Assembly (NCBI GenBank): GCA_018398815.1
Contig: CM031628.1
Span: 3,438,045 to 3,502,044 of the forward strand
From: Conus ventricosus
Taxonomy: Eukaryota > Mollusca > Gastropoda > Neogastropoda > Conidae
DNA length: 64,000 nt
Reading direction: 5' to 3'
Below, one piece after another: positions 35,930 through 47,556 of the stretch. Within the stretch, counting starts at the first letter, position 1, and each line of letters opens with the position of its first letter. The position numbers and the translations under genes were made by a program. A model generated the notes under the pieces. The model was not told the origin of the DNA and did not search any database. It was given only the letters and a program-made list of their open reading frames with translations.

Positions 35930-36895
35930 TACGACCATCATGTCAGGGGTTGTCACTGTCATGGGTCATCCGTTGATGCAGTCACCCATCATGTCAGGGT
36001 GTCGTCATGTCCATGTCGTACAGTATGTACAGTCCATCTAGTCAGGTATGTCACTGTCATGGTCGTTACGTATGTACGGTCCATCATGTTAGGGTTATGA
36101 CACTGTCTGGGTAATACGGCACGTACAGGCATCATTTCAGGATAATGTCATGTCCATGGGTCTCAGATGTACAGCTCATATATTCAAGTGTGTGTCACTC
36201 TGTCATGGGGATCGTGCGGGCCTGCAAGGTCCATCATATCAGGGGTTGGTCCACTGTCATGGGTCTTACGGACCATGTACCAGGCACCATCAATGTACAG
36301 GCGGTGTCACTTCATGGGTTTGTATTGGGCATGTACATACATCATGTCCGATATGTCCACTGTCATGGGTCGTACGGCCATGTACAGACCACCTGTCAGG
36401 GCCGTGTCACTGTCATGGGTCGTCTGACTGTACAGACCATCATGTCAGGGTTGTGTCACTGCCATGGACATACGGCATGTTACAGGACATCATGTCAGGG
36501 TGTGTCACTGCCATGGGTCATACGGCATGTACAGACCATCATTTCAGGTATGTCACTGCATGGGTCCTACGGCATGTACGACCATAATTTCAGGTGTGTC
36601 ACTGTCATGGGTGTATGGCATAGTACAGACCTATATCAGGTATGTCACTGCCATGGGTCAGCTTTACGGCATGTAGGTCCATCATTTCAGGGTGTGTCAC
36701 AGCCATGGTCATACGGATGTCCAGACATCATTTCTGGTTAAGTCTCTGCCATGGCACCCCCCCCCTACACCTTCCACCACACCCCCCCCACCCCCTCCCC
36801 CGATGTAAGACCATCATCGTCCGGTATGTCCACTGGCCATGGTCATACGGCATGTAGGGGCTACAGACCATCACGTCAGACAGAGTGTCATACTG
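35930..36895. repeat. Minisatellite E, ~50 bp, about 18 copies
   Basis: Unit contains 'gtgtcactgtcatgggtcat', 'acggcatgtacagaccatca' and 'tgtcaggg'. A 198-codon frame (36145-36741) is translation of this repeat with period-breaking indels, so it is not a gene. Its edge copies extend toward 37050. Confidence 0.9.
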
Positions 36896-37170
36896 TGGGG
36901 GGATGTACATGAGTGTGTGCTCCAGAGTACAAAACAACTTGCTACTTGCTAAAGTGTCACCAAACAATTGGTTACAGTGTTTTGTACCATACTAATATCA
37001 GTACCGGCCTATACAAGCCCTCATGTCAGGGTACGTATGAACAGACAGACATCATTCAGTGTGCGCCCACCTGTGTTAGTACAGTACCTACAGCCTCACC
37101 CTGTCACACAATGTGCAAATACGTGTTTATAAAGACCACGCATGTAGTGTATACGATTTACACAATATGT

Positions 37171-38127
37171 GTAAAGTTTTGGACTATAAGCTCTTGACTT
37201 TTTTCCCCAGCTTTTAAACCTGCGGCTTAAACTACGTGCGGGCTTAATTGCGGCATTTTTCCGATTCCAGGAGCTATTAGCACCCCCTCTGTTCTTAAAC
37301 TTCTATGTACTCACCATATCGTGATTTACTGTTTCATGAATTTTTCGATGAGGCTCCATGTTAAAGTGTTAACTGTTCACGTTGTTACAATGTTAACTGC
37401 CTTACATTTTTAAAATTCATAAGCAGCTACTCTTGAAGCAATCAGATCATTGCTCAAGACAACCCCTCATCTTGCCAAAAAACCGACGAACTGCCTTCCG
37501 ATACAGCTTTCACGTTGAAGGCGATCGACCTGGGGCCATCCTGAAAAAGGGCAATTGAACAGCTGCTACAGGTAGCTTGGGAATAAAATGAATCGATGAT
37601 ACGCATAGGAGGAAAGGCAGGCGGCGAACTGTCCATGTTGACAAGGAGACGACAAAGGCTTTCAGCGGGAAGAAGTTGCAGATGGCTGAATTCGAAAACG
37701 ACCTCGAAGCCTGCGTCAACACACAGAGCATAATTATGGCCGAGGCGTTTCCTCGCAAGGCTGGCACTGTGTGCTGCAGCAGACGGACAGTGCAAGCGGA
37801 CGGGAGCAGCAGCGACTTCAACCTTGCACAAGAGGGAAAGAGTGAAAAAGAGTCTGAAAGTCAGTGACAAGATGGCGGGGAAGCGCTACTATTTCTGTCA
37901 ATTCTGACACGATCGAAGAAGGACTTCTCAGCATGATTCCGTGGACGGGGCACGACCGATTACACTGAATAAATGTGATAATTCCTATGATTTGAACTTT
38001 AGTTTTGTTGTCTATATCTGAGGCTATAAATCCTGTGCAGCTTATTTGTGAAAAAAAAGTTTTGATGTTTTACTAATTTAGTAGGTGCGGCTTATAGACA
38101 GGAGCGCTCAATAGACCGCAACTTTAC
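37171..38127 (+). mobile_element. pogo/Tigger-like DNA transposon remnant
   Basis: About 0.96 kb bounded by imperfect inverted repeats: 'gtaaagttttggactataag' at the left and the reverse complement of 38100-38127 (gtaaagttgcggtctattg) at the right. Subterminal 'tgcggctta' words lie inside both ends (about 37220 and 38087). The interior keeps a piece of transposase DNA-binding domain and then an AATAAA signal near 37967. The catalytic DDD domain is absent, so it is a non-autonomous or internally deleted copy. TA target sites are plausible but not exact. Confidence 0.5.
37470..37870 (+). pseudogene. pogo/Tigger transposase N-terminal HTH fragment
   Basis: Would encode the DNA-binding end of a pogo-type (Tc1/mariner superfamily, CENP-B-like) transposase. 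Pieces in three frames match the expected order: DTAFTLKAIDLA, then SLGINESMIRIWR, then TTKAFSGKK, LQMAEFENDLEACVNTQ. The last part lies in the open frame at 37676-37867, whose C-terminus (ADGSSSDFNLAQEGKSEKES) is not family-like. The opposite-strand 138-codon frame at 37454-37870 is its antisense shadow. At least two frame changes occur, one beside a run of A. Domesticated or transposon origin cannot be told apart here. Confidence 0.5.
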
Positions 38128-38790
38128 GGATCCATACCTACAGTGTACACAGACCTACATAGCAGTGTTATACAGACCTACACCTTGCAATGTGTACAGA
38201 TTTATGTCATACAGCGTTTTAGACAGACCAACACCCATCCAGTGGATACAAGGCCTACACCCTGCAGGTATACATATCTATGGCATAAGTTGTTACAGAC
38301 CTACGTCATCAGTGAGTACTGCCCCCCATCTTATGCATTGTGTACAAACCTATGCCGTACAGTTTGTAAAGACATAGTTTTTGATATGAATTCAACCTTA
38401 TTGCTGATTCTTTGCTTTTACAATAATCCCCTGCCCGTCCCCAGTTCGAAAAAAAGAAGAAAACAGAAAGAAAGAAAAAAGTCTTGTGCCAAACACAGAT
38501 CCCGAGCAAAACCTGGGGAATTGGAGGATTGTCCTCCTTTCGTTGCCTTATGTCTTCTTTCGTTGTAATACAAGTACATTCAACAGGAGGGGGTAAGGAA
38601 AACAACAAAACATACCAAAAACAAACCACACCTATGTATTTGACGGAGAAATTATCCTTCAAGGGAAAAATTTGTCACATAAATATGTATAGGAAGACCT
38701 GACATTTTAAGTTATGACTTCCAGTTCCTTTTATTATCGTCCATTTATCCATGTTGAAAATGGCTAAGATATAAACCGGTCAGGGCATTG
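38128..38790. other. Unannotated sequence with diverged tandem words
   Basis: The stretch 38135-38370 repeats 'cagacctacac/atgtc' words at roughly 40-bp spacing (a decayed minisatellite). The rest shows nothing recognisable. Confidence 0.5.
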
Positions 38791-38794
38791 ACAA

Positions 38795-39905
38795 CAACGC
38801 TGATTGTCACAATGTTGCATGAAGGTGAAGTACGGGCCAATGAAACAAACGCTGATTGTCACTGTCCAATGAAGGTGAAGAGAGATGACAACAACGCTGT
38901 TGTCAATGTCATGAAGGTGAAGAGAGATGACCAACAAACGCTGATTGACAATGTCCATGAAGGTTGAAGAAGGTCAATGACAACAACGCTGATTGTCATG
39001 TGCATGAAGGTGGAAGAGAGATATGACAACACGCTGATTGTCAATGCCATGAAGGTGGAAGAGAGATAATGACAACACGTGTTTGTCAATGTCCATGAAG
39101 GTGAAGAGAGATAGTGACAACCAACGTGATTGACAATGTCCAGGAAGGTGAAAGTAGAGATAATGTCAAACACCGCATGATTTGTCAATGTCCATGAAGG
39201 TGAAGAGAGATTATGACAACAACGCTGATTGTCCATTTGCATGAGGTGAAGAGAGATGTGACAACCAACGTGTTGCAATGTGATGAAGGTTGAAGAGAGA
39301 TAGTGACAACAACGCTGATTGTCAATGTCCTTGAGGTGAAGAGAGATCGTGACAACACGTGATTGTCATGGCTGAAGGTGAAGACAGGTCAATCGAACAA
39401 CAACGCTGATTGTCAATGTCCATGAAGGTTGAAGACCACTGACAACAACTTGATTGTCCAATGTCATGAAAGTGAAGAGAGATAGTGCCTACAACGCTGA
39501 TTGTGCAATGTCCATGTAGGTGAAGAGAGATAGTGACAACAACGCTGATTGTCATATGTGCATGAAGGTGAAGAGAGATGACAACGCTGGCATTGTCACT
39601 GTCCATGGAGGTGAAGATAGATAATGACATAACACGCTGTTGTCCAATGTCCATGAAGGTGAAGACGGTCAACGACAACCAATGTGATTGTCAATGTGCA
39701 TGAAGGTGAAGAGAGATAATCGAAACATACGCTGATTGTCAAAGTGGATCTGAAGGTGAAGACAGGTCAATGAACAATGCTGATGGTCAATGTGCATGAA
39801 GGTGAAGAGAGATACTGACTAACCACGCTGATTGTCAATGGGCATGAGGTGAAGACAGGCCAATGACAACAAACGCTGTGATTGTCAATGACCTGAAGGT
39901 GAAAT
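38795..39905. repeat. Minisatellite F, ~47 bp, about 23 copies
   Basis: Unit contains 'acaacaacgctgattgtcaa' and 'tgtccatgaaggtgaagaga'. The - strand frames (Ser/His/Leu-rich, up to 139 codons) are repeat translations. Confidence 0.92.
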
Positions 39906-40866
39906 GAGCTCGAAGGTGGGCAGCTGAAAGTAATTTACTATTAAACTCTCCTTCTGTCCACATTATGTTCGCATTCCTAGAAGTCAAAGGGAGTCAAATC
40001 CAGACAGACCACATGACAGAGCTGACGTCCAGTTGGAGACCCAAGTGACCACGGGTGACCTCAGGTCACTTGTCATGTCGATCAGGATATACGGTGTTCA
40101 CTCTGCTTTAAAATCGCAGTGTTATAAAAACATGTTGAATAAATATATTTTCCAAATATCAGTTAATCACAGTTGTGTGGACACTTTGGAAAAAAACACA
40201 CTGCATGATGTGTGAGAAGGAAAACGAATCCGACAGAATGACGCAATACTTCAGGAACAAGACGTCACGACAAATTGATGTCGACAAAAAAAAAGAAAAC
40301 AAAAGTTGCAGGTGTTGTTGTCGCTGGGTCGAAAACGTGATATCACAGCTGTGTCAGACACTGGTACTGACATCTAGTGGATGTGGAAAATCGCCGTAAA
40401 AGGGTGTGTCCTAGTCTGTGTCAGTGCCGCACAGAGCAGTCTGTTTAAGTGTGTGTTAGTTTACAACGACACTGGTGTTTCTGGTCTATAGGCTATGTCA
40501 GTGTGCACAGACTATCCATTTACAGTGTGCATAACCCAATGCAATGCTTGGTGTTTTACTGACATGTGTCTAAACAATGTGTACATGCCTATGTCATTCG
40601 CTAAATCGGCAACGATGTAACCTTGCAAGTTGCTGATATGTATGTGTTACATGTGTAAACAACCTTGACGTATGTGTTTTTTAATAAAAAAATGTCTGCG
40701 TGCTGCACAACCCTACTTCATACAACGTGTACCGATCTCTATGTGTAGCAATGCTTACATACCCGTGTTTGTTACACCTCGTGACTTCTGTGATGTGTAG
40801 TCCCTCGAGTCAGCTAAAGAACTGTGCTTACCTGTCAGGGGTGGTGTCCTTATGACGTCAACTCAC
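39906..40866. other. Unannotated sequence, possible intron
   Basis: About 960 bp without a recognisable gene. It lies downstream of the candidate donor site of the - strand exon that follows, so part may be intron. Confidence 0.4.
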
Positions 40867-41112
40867 CTGTTGGAGCGTCTGCGAGTGGCACTGCCGCCCC
40901 AGCTGAGCTGACGTGACGTTTGGAAGCAGGAACTGCCTTGCTCCCCTGACGTTGCCGCTGGCCAAGGCAATGTCATGGGTTGAGATGCTTCAGAGCCCTT
41001 CCTGATTCTGAAGTTGAGTGTGGCCTTAGCCGACACACCTGGCGATGATGCGGGTCTGGTTTGCTGACGATGTCCTCCGGACAGATTTGACTTCGCAGAC
41101 CAGCATGCCATA
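40867..41112 (-). CDS. Candidate internal exon of an unidentified host gene
   Basis: On the - strand a 246-bp segment is flanked by a good acceptor (pyrimidine-rich 'ccctttcccgcag' ending at 41113) and a consensus donor (CAG|GTGAGT, plus-strand 40861-40869). Only one of the three frames is open throughout, and it is the one reading ATGGCATGCTGG from 41111. Length is divisible by three, with the same intron phase (2) at both ends, so it could be skipped without frame loss. The peptide is Ser/Gly/Arg-rich and probably disordered (LSGGHRQQTRPASSPGVSAK, ending SATRRRSNR), with no known domain. GC content is higher than its surroundings. It is the best host-gene candidate in the window, but unproven. 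Confidence 0.5.
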
Positions 41113-42195
41113 CTGCGGGAAAGGGACGATATTTGTTCACACTCCAGTCAGCAATGTTGGGGGGGATCGTCCGGTGTGGGGATGGAAGGGAAGTTGAGAA
41201 AATGGATGTTTAGTGGGGTGATGGTGATGCTGGGATTATGTGGTAGTCCACTACCCACGGAATTTCATTTGTGAGAGAATCATCATGGCTTCTCCATACT
41301 CTCCAGGGCTTGGAGACACTGGCGTGTTGCAACGTCATCTTGAAGTCAGTCTCTGGAAGCGGTTCATTGCCTGCTGCTGGGTTTTTCTGTGAAAACTGTT
41401 GCTGCTGTTGATGGGGGAGCGAGTGGGGGTGGGCCGGTGGGGGGTGGAGGGTTACGTCTGATACGTCTGGCCTTGCCTGGTGAGGTGGGTTGTCTCTGAC
41501 AAGGGCGGTCCGTCGGTACAGTCTCTAACCGATAAAGGAATCGATTAAAGAAAAGGGGCGGGAAAGAAAATAGGTTTGGTGAGGGATCGGGGTTAAATGC
41601 TTTGGAATAAAGGGGATCCAGGGCGTCTTCAGGGCAGTCCCTGCCTGCAAAAAACCATCACCCTGTTGTTTGTTTTTTTCTCATATCGTCATCATCATCA
41701 TTATTATTTATTATATAATTTTTATTATTATGATTTTAGTATTATTATTTATTATAATTATTATTGTTTTTATTTATTAATTTATTTATATTTTATTTAT
41801 TTAGTTATTTTATGTATTTAGTTATTTATTCATTATTGATTTAGAATTTTATGGGTTGTTTGCATACTTAGTTACTCTGCCTAAAAATACCACCCCCACT
41901 CCATGGGAAATCCAACTGCTCATGTAACAACTTTCAGTGACCGATTCTGTATCTGTCCAAAACCAATCAAAGGATAACACCAGGCAGTTCAGGTTCAAGG
42001 TTTTGTTCTATTCTTGCTATTTTATAAATTTTAAACGTTCACCCCCCCCCCAGCCTGACCGAATCTGTATCTGTCACCACCACCCAAGGGGATAACACCA
42101 GGCAGTCAGGTCAATCCTCTCTGTCCAGCCATCCAGTGATTGAGGCGGATGACAAGGGATCTCTGCCTGTCTCTGTCTGCTTGCCTTCTCCAGTG
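41113..42195. other. Unannotated sequence with (TTA)n tract
   Basis: Contains an imperfect (TTA)n/(TTAT)n tract at 41690-41850 and a pair of similar ~70-bp segments near 41938 and 42056 ('gaccgaatctgtatctgtc' plus 'ggataacaccaggcagt'). No gene is recognised. Confidence 0.55.
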
Positions 42196-42205
42196 CCTTA
42201 AAACT

Positions 42206-42214
42206 CCCCCCCCC

Positions 42215-42285
<71 letters not shown>

Positions 42286-42348
42286 ACCCCCCCCCCCCCC
42301 CCACCCCCCCCCCCCCACCCCCCCCCCACCCCCCCCCCCCCCCGCCCC

Positions 42349-42438
<90 letters not shown>

Positions 42439-42458
42439 ACCCACACCCACACACACAA
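42206..42458. repeat. Long poly-C tract
   Basis: About 230 bases of almost pure C with occasional A or G, ending in 'cccacacacaca'. It is among the longest such tracts in the window. Polyproline or polyglycine frames are artefacts. Confidence 0.9.
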
Positions 42459-42459
42459 T

Positions 42460-45035
42460 TATTCTTGATCTGGAACACCATTCTGCAGTGTGACGTCATT
42501 CAAAAAAGACTTCAGCTCTTGGCTGACCCCTCATAGTTTTGATGTCACAGTGAGGTGTTATGTGTGTTTTTACGGCTCTCTTTTTCAGTAAGATTTAAAA
42601 GTACATTCCTAACATGCCCAAGTTTTGATCAAATGTTGTGTAATATTTAGCCTTAATAAAATGGGGGTTTTGCAATCATCAGGGTGTCAGTTTCGGATAG
42701 TACTTTTCAAAATGAAAGTACTGAGGACCGATCAAAACAGATCATTGTGCTCTGGTTTTCACATGTAAATACACAGGCCATCACCCTATTTCAATGATTG
42801 TCCATTGGTTCACACGGTTAGAAAAATAACCTGAAAAAAGATTAATGTATTCGTGGCCCTTTCTACACAAGCAGTGATTGATTTTTGATAGATTTCAGTG
42901 TTCAATGGTTTTTAAGTAAAATAGAATCTTGTTTATCCTTTTCCATTAGAAAAATGCGATAAATAACTGCATTGGATACAGAACAGGGAATGAACTCACA
43001 TTGGTGTACCATTTTTGTAGGCAGTTCTTTTCTTCTTCATAGTACATGAATAGAGTCCACATTTTCGAGACTTGAGGATAGGAGGCAATCGTTAAATTAA
43101 AAACACAGATAAAGGTAAAAATTGTCAAAGCGTTGTACATCAGAGGGTGGGCTTACTGAGTCCTAAAGAGTTTTTTTTTTATTTTCCCAGGAAATGTTTG
43201 GTCCATGGTACTTGAGGAATACCTGTCGTTTTGAACTGTTTAATGGTTTTTTAAAGAAAGGAATTGAAAAAGCATGGAAAGTAATCAAGTGTGTGTTTAA
43301 GTGATTTTCCAAGCGTTTTCAAAACAGATATAAACATGGTAAATGGCTCGGGTGTGTAATTGGAGGGGTGAGTGTAATTATCTTTCCCGTTTATGATACT
43401 TAACGCTTAAAAAGCCATAGGAAGTGATTTTTTGTTAAGCAAAGATTGTAATGTCACTGTTCAGTAAGTATAGGAGTTGGAAAAATTAAGGATTTTTCCC
43501 ATCCACAAACTATGAAGGTCCGGAAGAGTGATTTGCTTTAAGGGAAAATGAGGGTTTTGCGCAACTTTACGTTGCCATCTAACGTCGTTTTATGCTCACA
43601 CCTGTCGGGTTTTTTGTTTGTTTGTTTATTTTTCCCAACATTCCCATCAGCCCACATTGTTTTCCTGTTTAACCGCGGAGTGATAGCACTTTGACATTAA
43701 AACAGCAATGCGTTTGGAGCTGATTACCGAAAAACTCATTGCAGCAAAATGATCAGATAATTGAAAACCTGTTTGAGTCTTATATAATACGTGTGCACAT
43801 AATTGATGTGTTATGTGAATTCAGTCAGTATGCGCTCTGGTGTCCTTCACACGCAGTGCACCGTGGGGATGTGTTCAACAGGGGCTGTCGCATTTCTGCT
43901 GTGCAGAAACGTCCTTATGATTTGGGGGTCATGAATGTTATGGTTTTTTATAAAGAAAAATACTCTTTTTGATGGTAGCCGGGCGTATTCTCCTTGCAAA
44001 TGAGATGTAGATCGTGATGCAGCTTTTAAAAGCAGGAAACATTTTAAGACGTTTTTTTTACAATTGGAATTTGACAGGTTTCAATTACAAATTACACCAT
44101 GGACGTTTTTTAAATAAACGGGTTTGTGATAATCGTTGAGAGGAGGCGGTCTCCTTACGTGTTTTGTAACACACTATCAGGCATGGTTTGATCATTGGCT
44201 GTGGTCGAAGTTCCGCACCGCTGTTTTACGACAGCGACTGAGCACTGTTTCCCGTTCACAACACTGAGTTGATGTACAATAGTCATCTTGTGAGAGAGTA
44301 GAAGGATGTTTATGTTACAAACTATATGCAATAAATGTATGCACACAGTTGTATCTTGCTGAGTCGGCGTGAAAGTTGATTGACAGTGAGGTCCTTGGGA
44401 TTTTGGGGATCAACTAGTGTTTGATTTACGTTAGAAAGCTGGCAAACCATCTACTTGAAAACAAACAACCCTACACTTTTTACCCATTCTGTTTCTGTAG
44501 TACCGTTTCACATTCATGAAATAGCGAATTTTCGTTTTGGGTTACATCTTTATTCCATTCATACGTGTGTCCACAACTGACATCCAGACAGTAGATCTGA
44601 GGACAAAAATCTAGGATGCAGATGCAGTGTTACTGCATAAGTCAAAATTGTGTTGGATGATTGTACATGTGATACTTTGTTTAAACTAGGGAATCTGGGA
44701 GGATTACTGAAATTATGTGCCTTGCAGAAATGTATTTGAAACTTCTCATAACTCTGTCATGATTCTGAGGTAATTTTATCTGTGACGAAGCCTGAAGTGC
44801 AGATGTTATGGCAACGTACCATTGTTGTAAATTGCAAAATGTACTCTTTCAATCTTATCATTGTGTTCATTTTTGTTTACCTATGTATGTCTCCTCTAAT
44901 GGATTATATCATTGTAATTTTCTTGATTTAAATTGTCTGTTTTAATGATTTCTCATTGCTAGTTATGGTAAATTCTATCTAACTCAGTCATAATGGGCAA
45001 TAAAACGGGAAATAAAGCGCACGTAACACCGTTTT
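42460..45035. other. Unannotated sequence, fairly good quality
   Basis: About 2.6 kb with normal base composition and fewer homopolymers than elsewhere, but no recognisable gene, splice-bounded exon or repeat. The longest frame (43739-43972, 77 codons) matches nothing I know. It could be intron or 3' untranslated sequence: AATAAA words occur near 44330 and 45000. Confidence 0.45.
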
Positions 45036-45039
45036 AGTT

Positions 45040-45235
45040 TGTTTGTATGTTTGTGTGTGTGTGGGTGTGTGTGTTTTGTGTGAAGTGTTGAGGTGTGTTG
45101 TGTGTGTGAGTGTGTGTTGTGTGTTGTGTGTGTGTGGGGTTGGTGTTGTGTGTGTGCGCGCATGCGTGCGTAGTGAGCGCAAGCGTGCGTACGTGAGGTG
45201 CGTGGACGTGCGTGCGTGGTGTGTAGGGTGTGTGT
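45040..45235. repeat. GT-rich microsatellite
   Basis: Imperfect (GT)n grading into 'gcgtgcgt' repeats. The reverse-strand Thr/His-rich frames are artefacts. Confidence 0.88.
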
Positions 45236-45879
45236 ATTTACATTTTTCAAAACAGGTGTGACGTGGTCTACCTTGACTTCAAATTAAATCCAAGGTTGTA
45301 TCACCTTTTATCTCAGAGTACGCGTCTCCGTTTAAAAATATTTTAGGACTTTAGTTTACATTTCCCACACGCCAAAACTGAGTTTCTTACATCCATGGCT
45401 TGATCATATTGTGTGTCATGTTTGCGAAGGAGATTGGGGGGGGGGGGGGGGTCTTTTTACTATGAACAGCTTACTTTTGGATGGAGCATATTTTCATCAA
45501 CAAGCGTGAAAACGTTGCTATTCCACATTTGCTCGGGCATCACACGTATTTGCAAATTGATAGGACAATGGAAAAAGCTGGTATTAGGAACTATTCTGGT
45601 TAAAGTATGAAAAGTTACAATGCACATATACTTTGTTTGACCAATTTGGGTAAAACTACTACATATTTTAGACATGTAGTACAGAAAGGGAAAGCCACTG
45701 TATGCGAACAATTCTGCACCAGGATCGCCCCTCAGTGACAATAAGTCTCCCTCTCTAGAAAAGAAGCGTTCAAAACATGGTGTAGAACAGTTCATAGGAA
45801 AAAAAAAATAATAAGATGCATGTGGTGAGGACAAACGCTGACGAGATGCAAGGATATGTGCATGACATAATATGGAGCA
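45236..45879. other. Unannotated sequence with G run
   Basis: Contains a G run at 45434-45452. A 124-codon - frame (45460-45834) has ordinary composition but no family match. Confidence 0.4.
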
Positions 45880-46556
45880 CCCCTTTATGATGCCTTGAAA
45901 GCACTGTATGGACCTACTCCAGCAGAATCATCCCCTCTATCAGCGCTGATGGAAGCACATTGATCACTGGACCTGAAAACGATCTTTTAAACACCGGGAG
46001 CACACTTCAACAGACGTACTAAAACACCCTTCATCATCAATGACAAACCATTGACAGGCCCCCCTCAAGTGCCCATGAGCGAGGGGAATGGATGTCTACC
46101 ACCCTCTAGGGCACCCGAAGCGAATGTTTGCCATTTACTGGCAAAAAGCGCGTGGTCAGACTCCATACCGGTTTATCATTTGTTTCCTCTGATGATGTGG
46201 CAGCAGGGACACGATCCCTCAGGAGTTCAAAGATTACACTCATTATCCACTTGCGAAAGCGCAAAAAGAAACAACCAAGCTTGTGAACAACTACCAAGGA
46301 TACCCCCCTTTGCTACAGCCAGGCATGATACTTGCCTGGAATTGGTTGAGCCGCAGTATAAGGCAAAAGTCAGGAACAAATGCCGATCTTGTTTCTCCAC
46401 TTGTCGCCCTGCCACGGCCTTTGAGGTTGTCATAGAGAGGGGTCTGGTGGACGAATCATGGCCAAATATGGGCATTGCCCACCAAAATTCATCTCATGGT
46501 GCGGCAATGCTTAGATAGAATGCAGGCCCAAATCAGGACAGTGGAGAGAATCTATT
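45880..46556 (+). pseudogene. LINE (non-LTR) reverse transcriptase fragment, degraded
   Basis: Remnant of a non-LTR retrotransposon polymerase. In order across frames: APLYDALKALYGPTPAESSP with SALMEAH (the pre-RT linker before 'RW.EHF'), then 'IHLRKRKKKQ' equivalent to the 'vhlyKRKG' box, then 'YGHCPPKFISW' near 46460-46500, equivalent to 'kfGcPpkFi.mvr'. The open frame 46051-46518 mixes true and shifted reading. The N gap at 46557 truncates it. Jockey/CR1-like by motif style, clade uncertain. No endonuclease part was seen upstream. Confidence 0.6.
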
Positions 46557-47556
46557 NNNNNNNNNNNNNNNNNNNNNNNNNNNNNNNNNNNNNNNNNNNN
46601 NNNNNNNNNNNNNNNNNNNNNNNNNNNNNNNNNNNNNNNNNNNNNNNNNNNNNNNNNNNNNNNNNNNNNNNNNNNNNNNNNNNNNNNNNNNNNNNNNNNN
46701 NNNNNNNNNNNNNNNNNNNNNNNNNNNNNNNNNNNNNNNNNNNNNNNNNNNNNNNNNNNNNNNNNNNNNNNNNNNNNNNNNNNNNNNNNNNNNNNNNNNN
46801 NNNNNNNNNNNNNNNNNNNNNNNNNNNNNNNNNNNNNNNNNNNNNNNNNNNNNNNNNNNNNNNNNNNNNNNNNNNNNNNNNNNNNNNNNNNNNNNNNNNN
46901 NNNNNNNNNNNNNNNNNNNNNNNNNNNNNNNNNNNNNNNNNNNNNNNNNNNNNNNNNNNNNNNNNNNNNNNNNNNNNNNNNNNNNNNNNNNNNNNNNNNN
47001 NNNNNNNNNNNNNNNNNNNNNNNNNNNNNNNNNNNNNNNNNNNNNNNNNNNNNNNNNNNNNNNNNNNNNNNNNNNNNNNNNNNNNNNNNNNNNNNNNNNN
47101 NNNNNNNNNNNNNNNNNNNNNNNNNNNNNNNNNNNNNNNNNNNNNNNNNNNNNNNNNNNNNNNNNNNNNNNNNNNNNNNNNNNNNNNNNNNNNNNNNNNN
47201 NNNNNNNNNNNNNNNNNNNNNNNNNNNNNNNNNNNNNNNNNNNNNNNNNNNNNNNNNNNNNNNNNNNNNNNNNNNNNNNNNNNNNNNNNNNNNNNNNNNN
47301 NNNNNNNNNNNNNNNNNNNNNNNNNNNNNNNNNNNNNNNNNNNNNNNNNNNNNNNNNNNNNNNNNNNNNNNNNNNNNNNNNNNNNNNNNNNNNNNNNNNN
47401 NNNNNNNNNNNNNNNNNNNNNNNNNNNNNNNNNNNNNNNNNNNNNNNNNNNNNNNNNNNNNNNNNNNNNNNNNNNNNNNNNNNNNNNNNNNNNNNNNNNN
47501 NNNNNNNNNNNNNNNNNNNNNNNNNNNNNNNNNNNNNNNNNNNNNNNNNNNNNNNN
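46557..47556. other. Assembly gap (1000 N)
   Basis: Run of 1000 N, probably a nominal gap size. Long open frames through it are meaningless. Confidence 0.99.

Noticed and set aside
35649..36741. Frames of 130-198 codons on the + strand
   Set aside because: Mostly minisatellite E translated in shifting frames.
37454..37870. 138-codon frame on the - strand with a signal-peptide-like start
   Set aside because: It is antisense to the pogo-type transposase fragment, whose family boxes are on the + strand.
42074..42499. Polyglycine/polyproline frames
   Set aside because: Translation of the poly-C tract.
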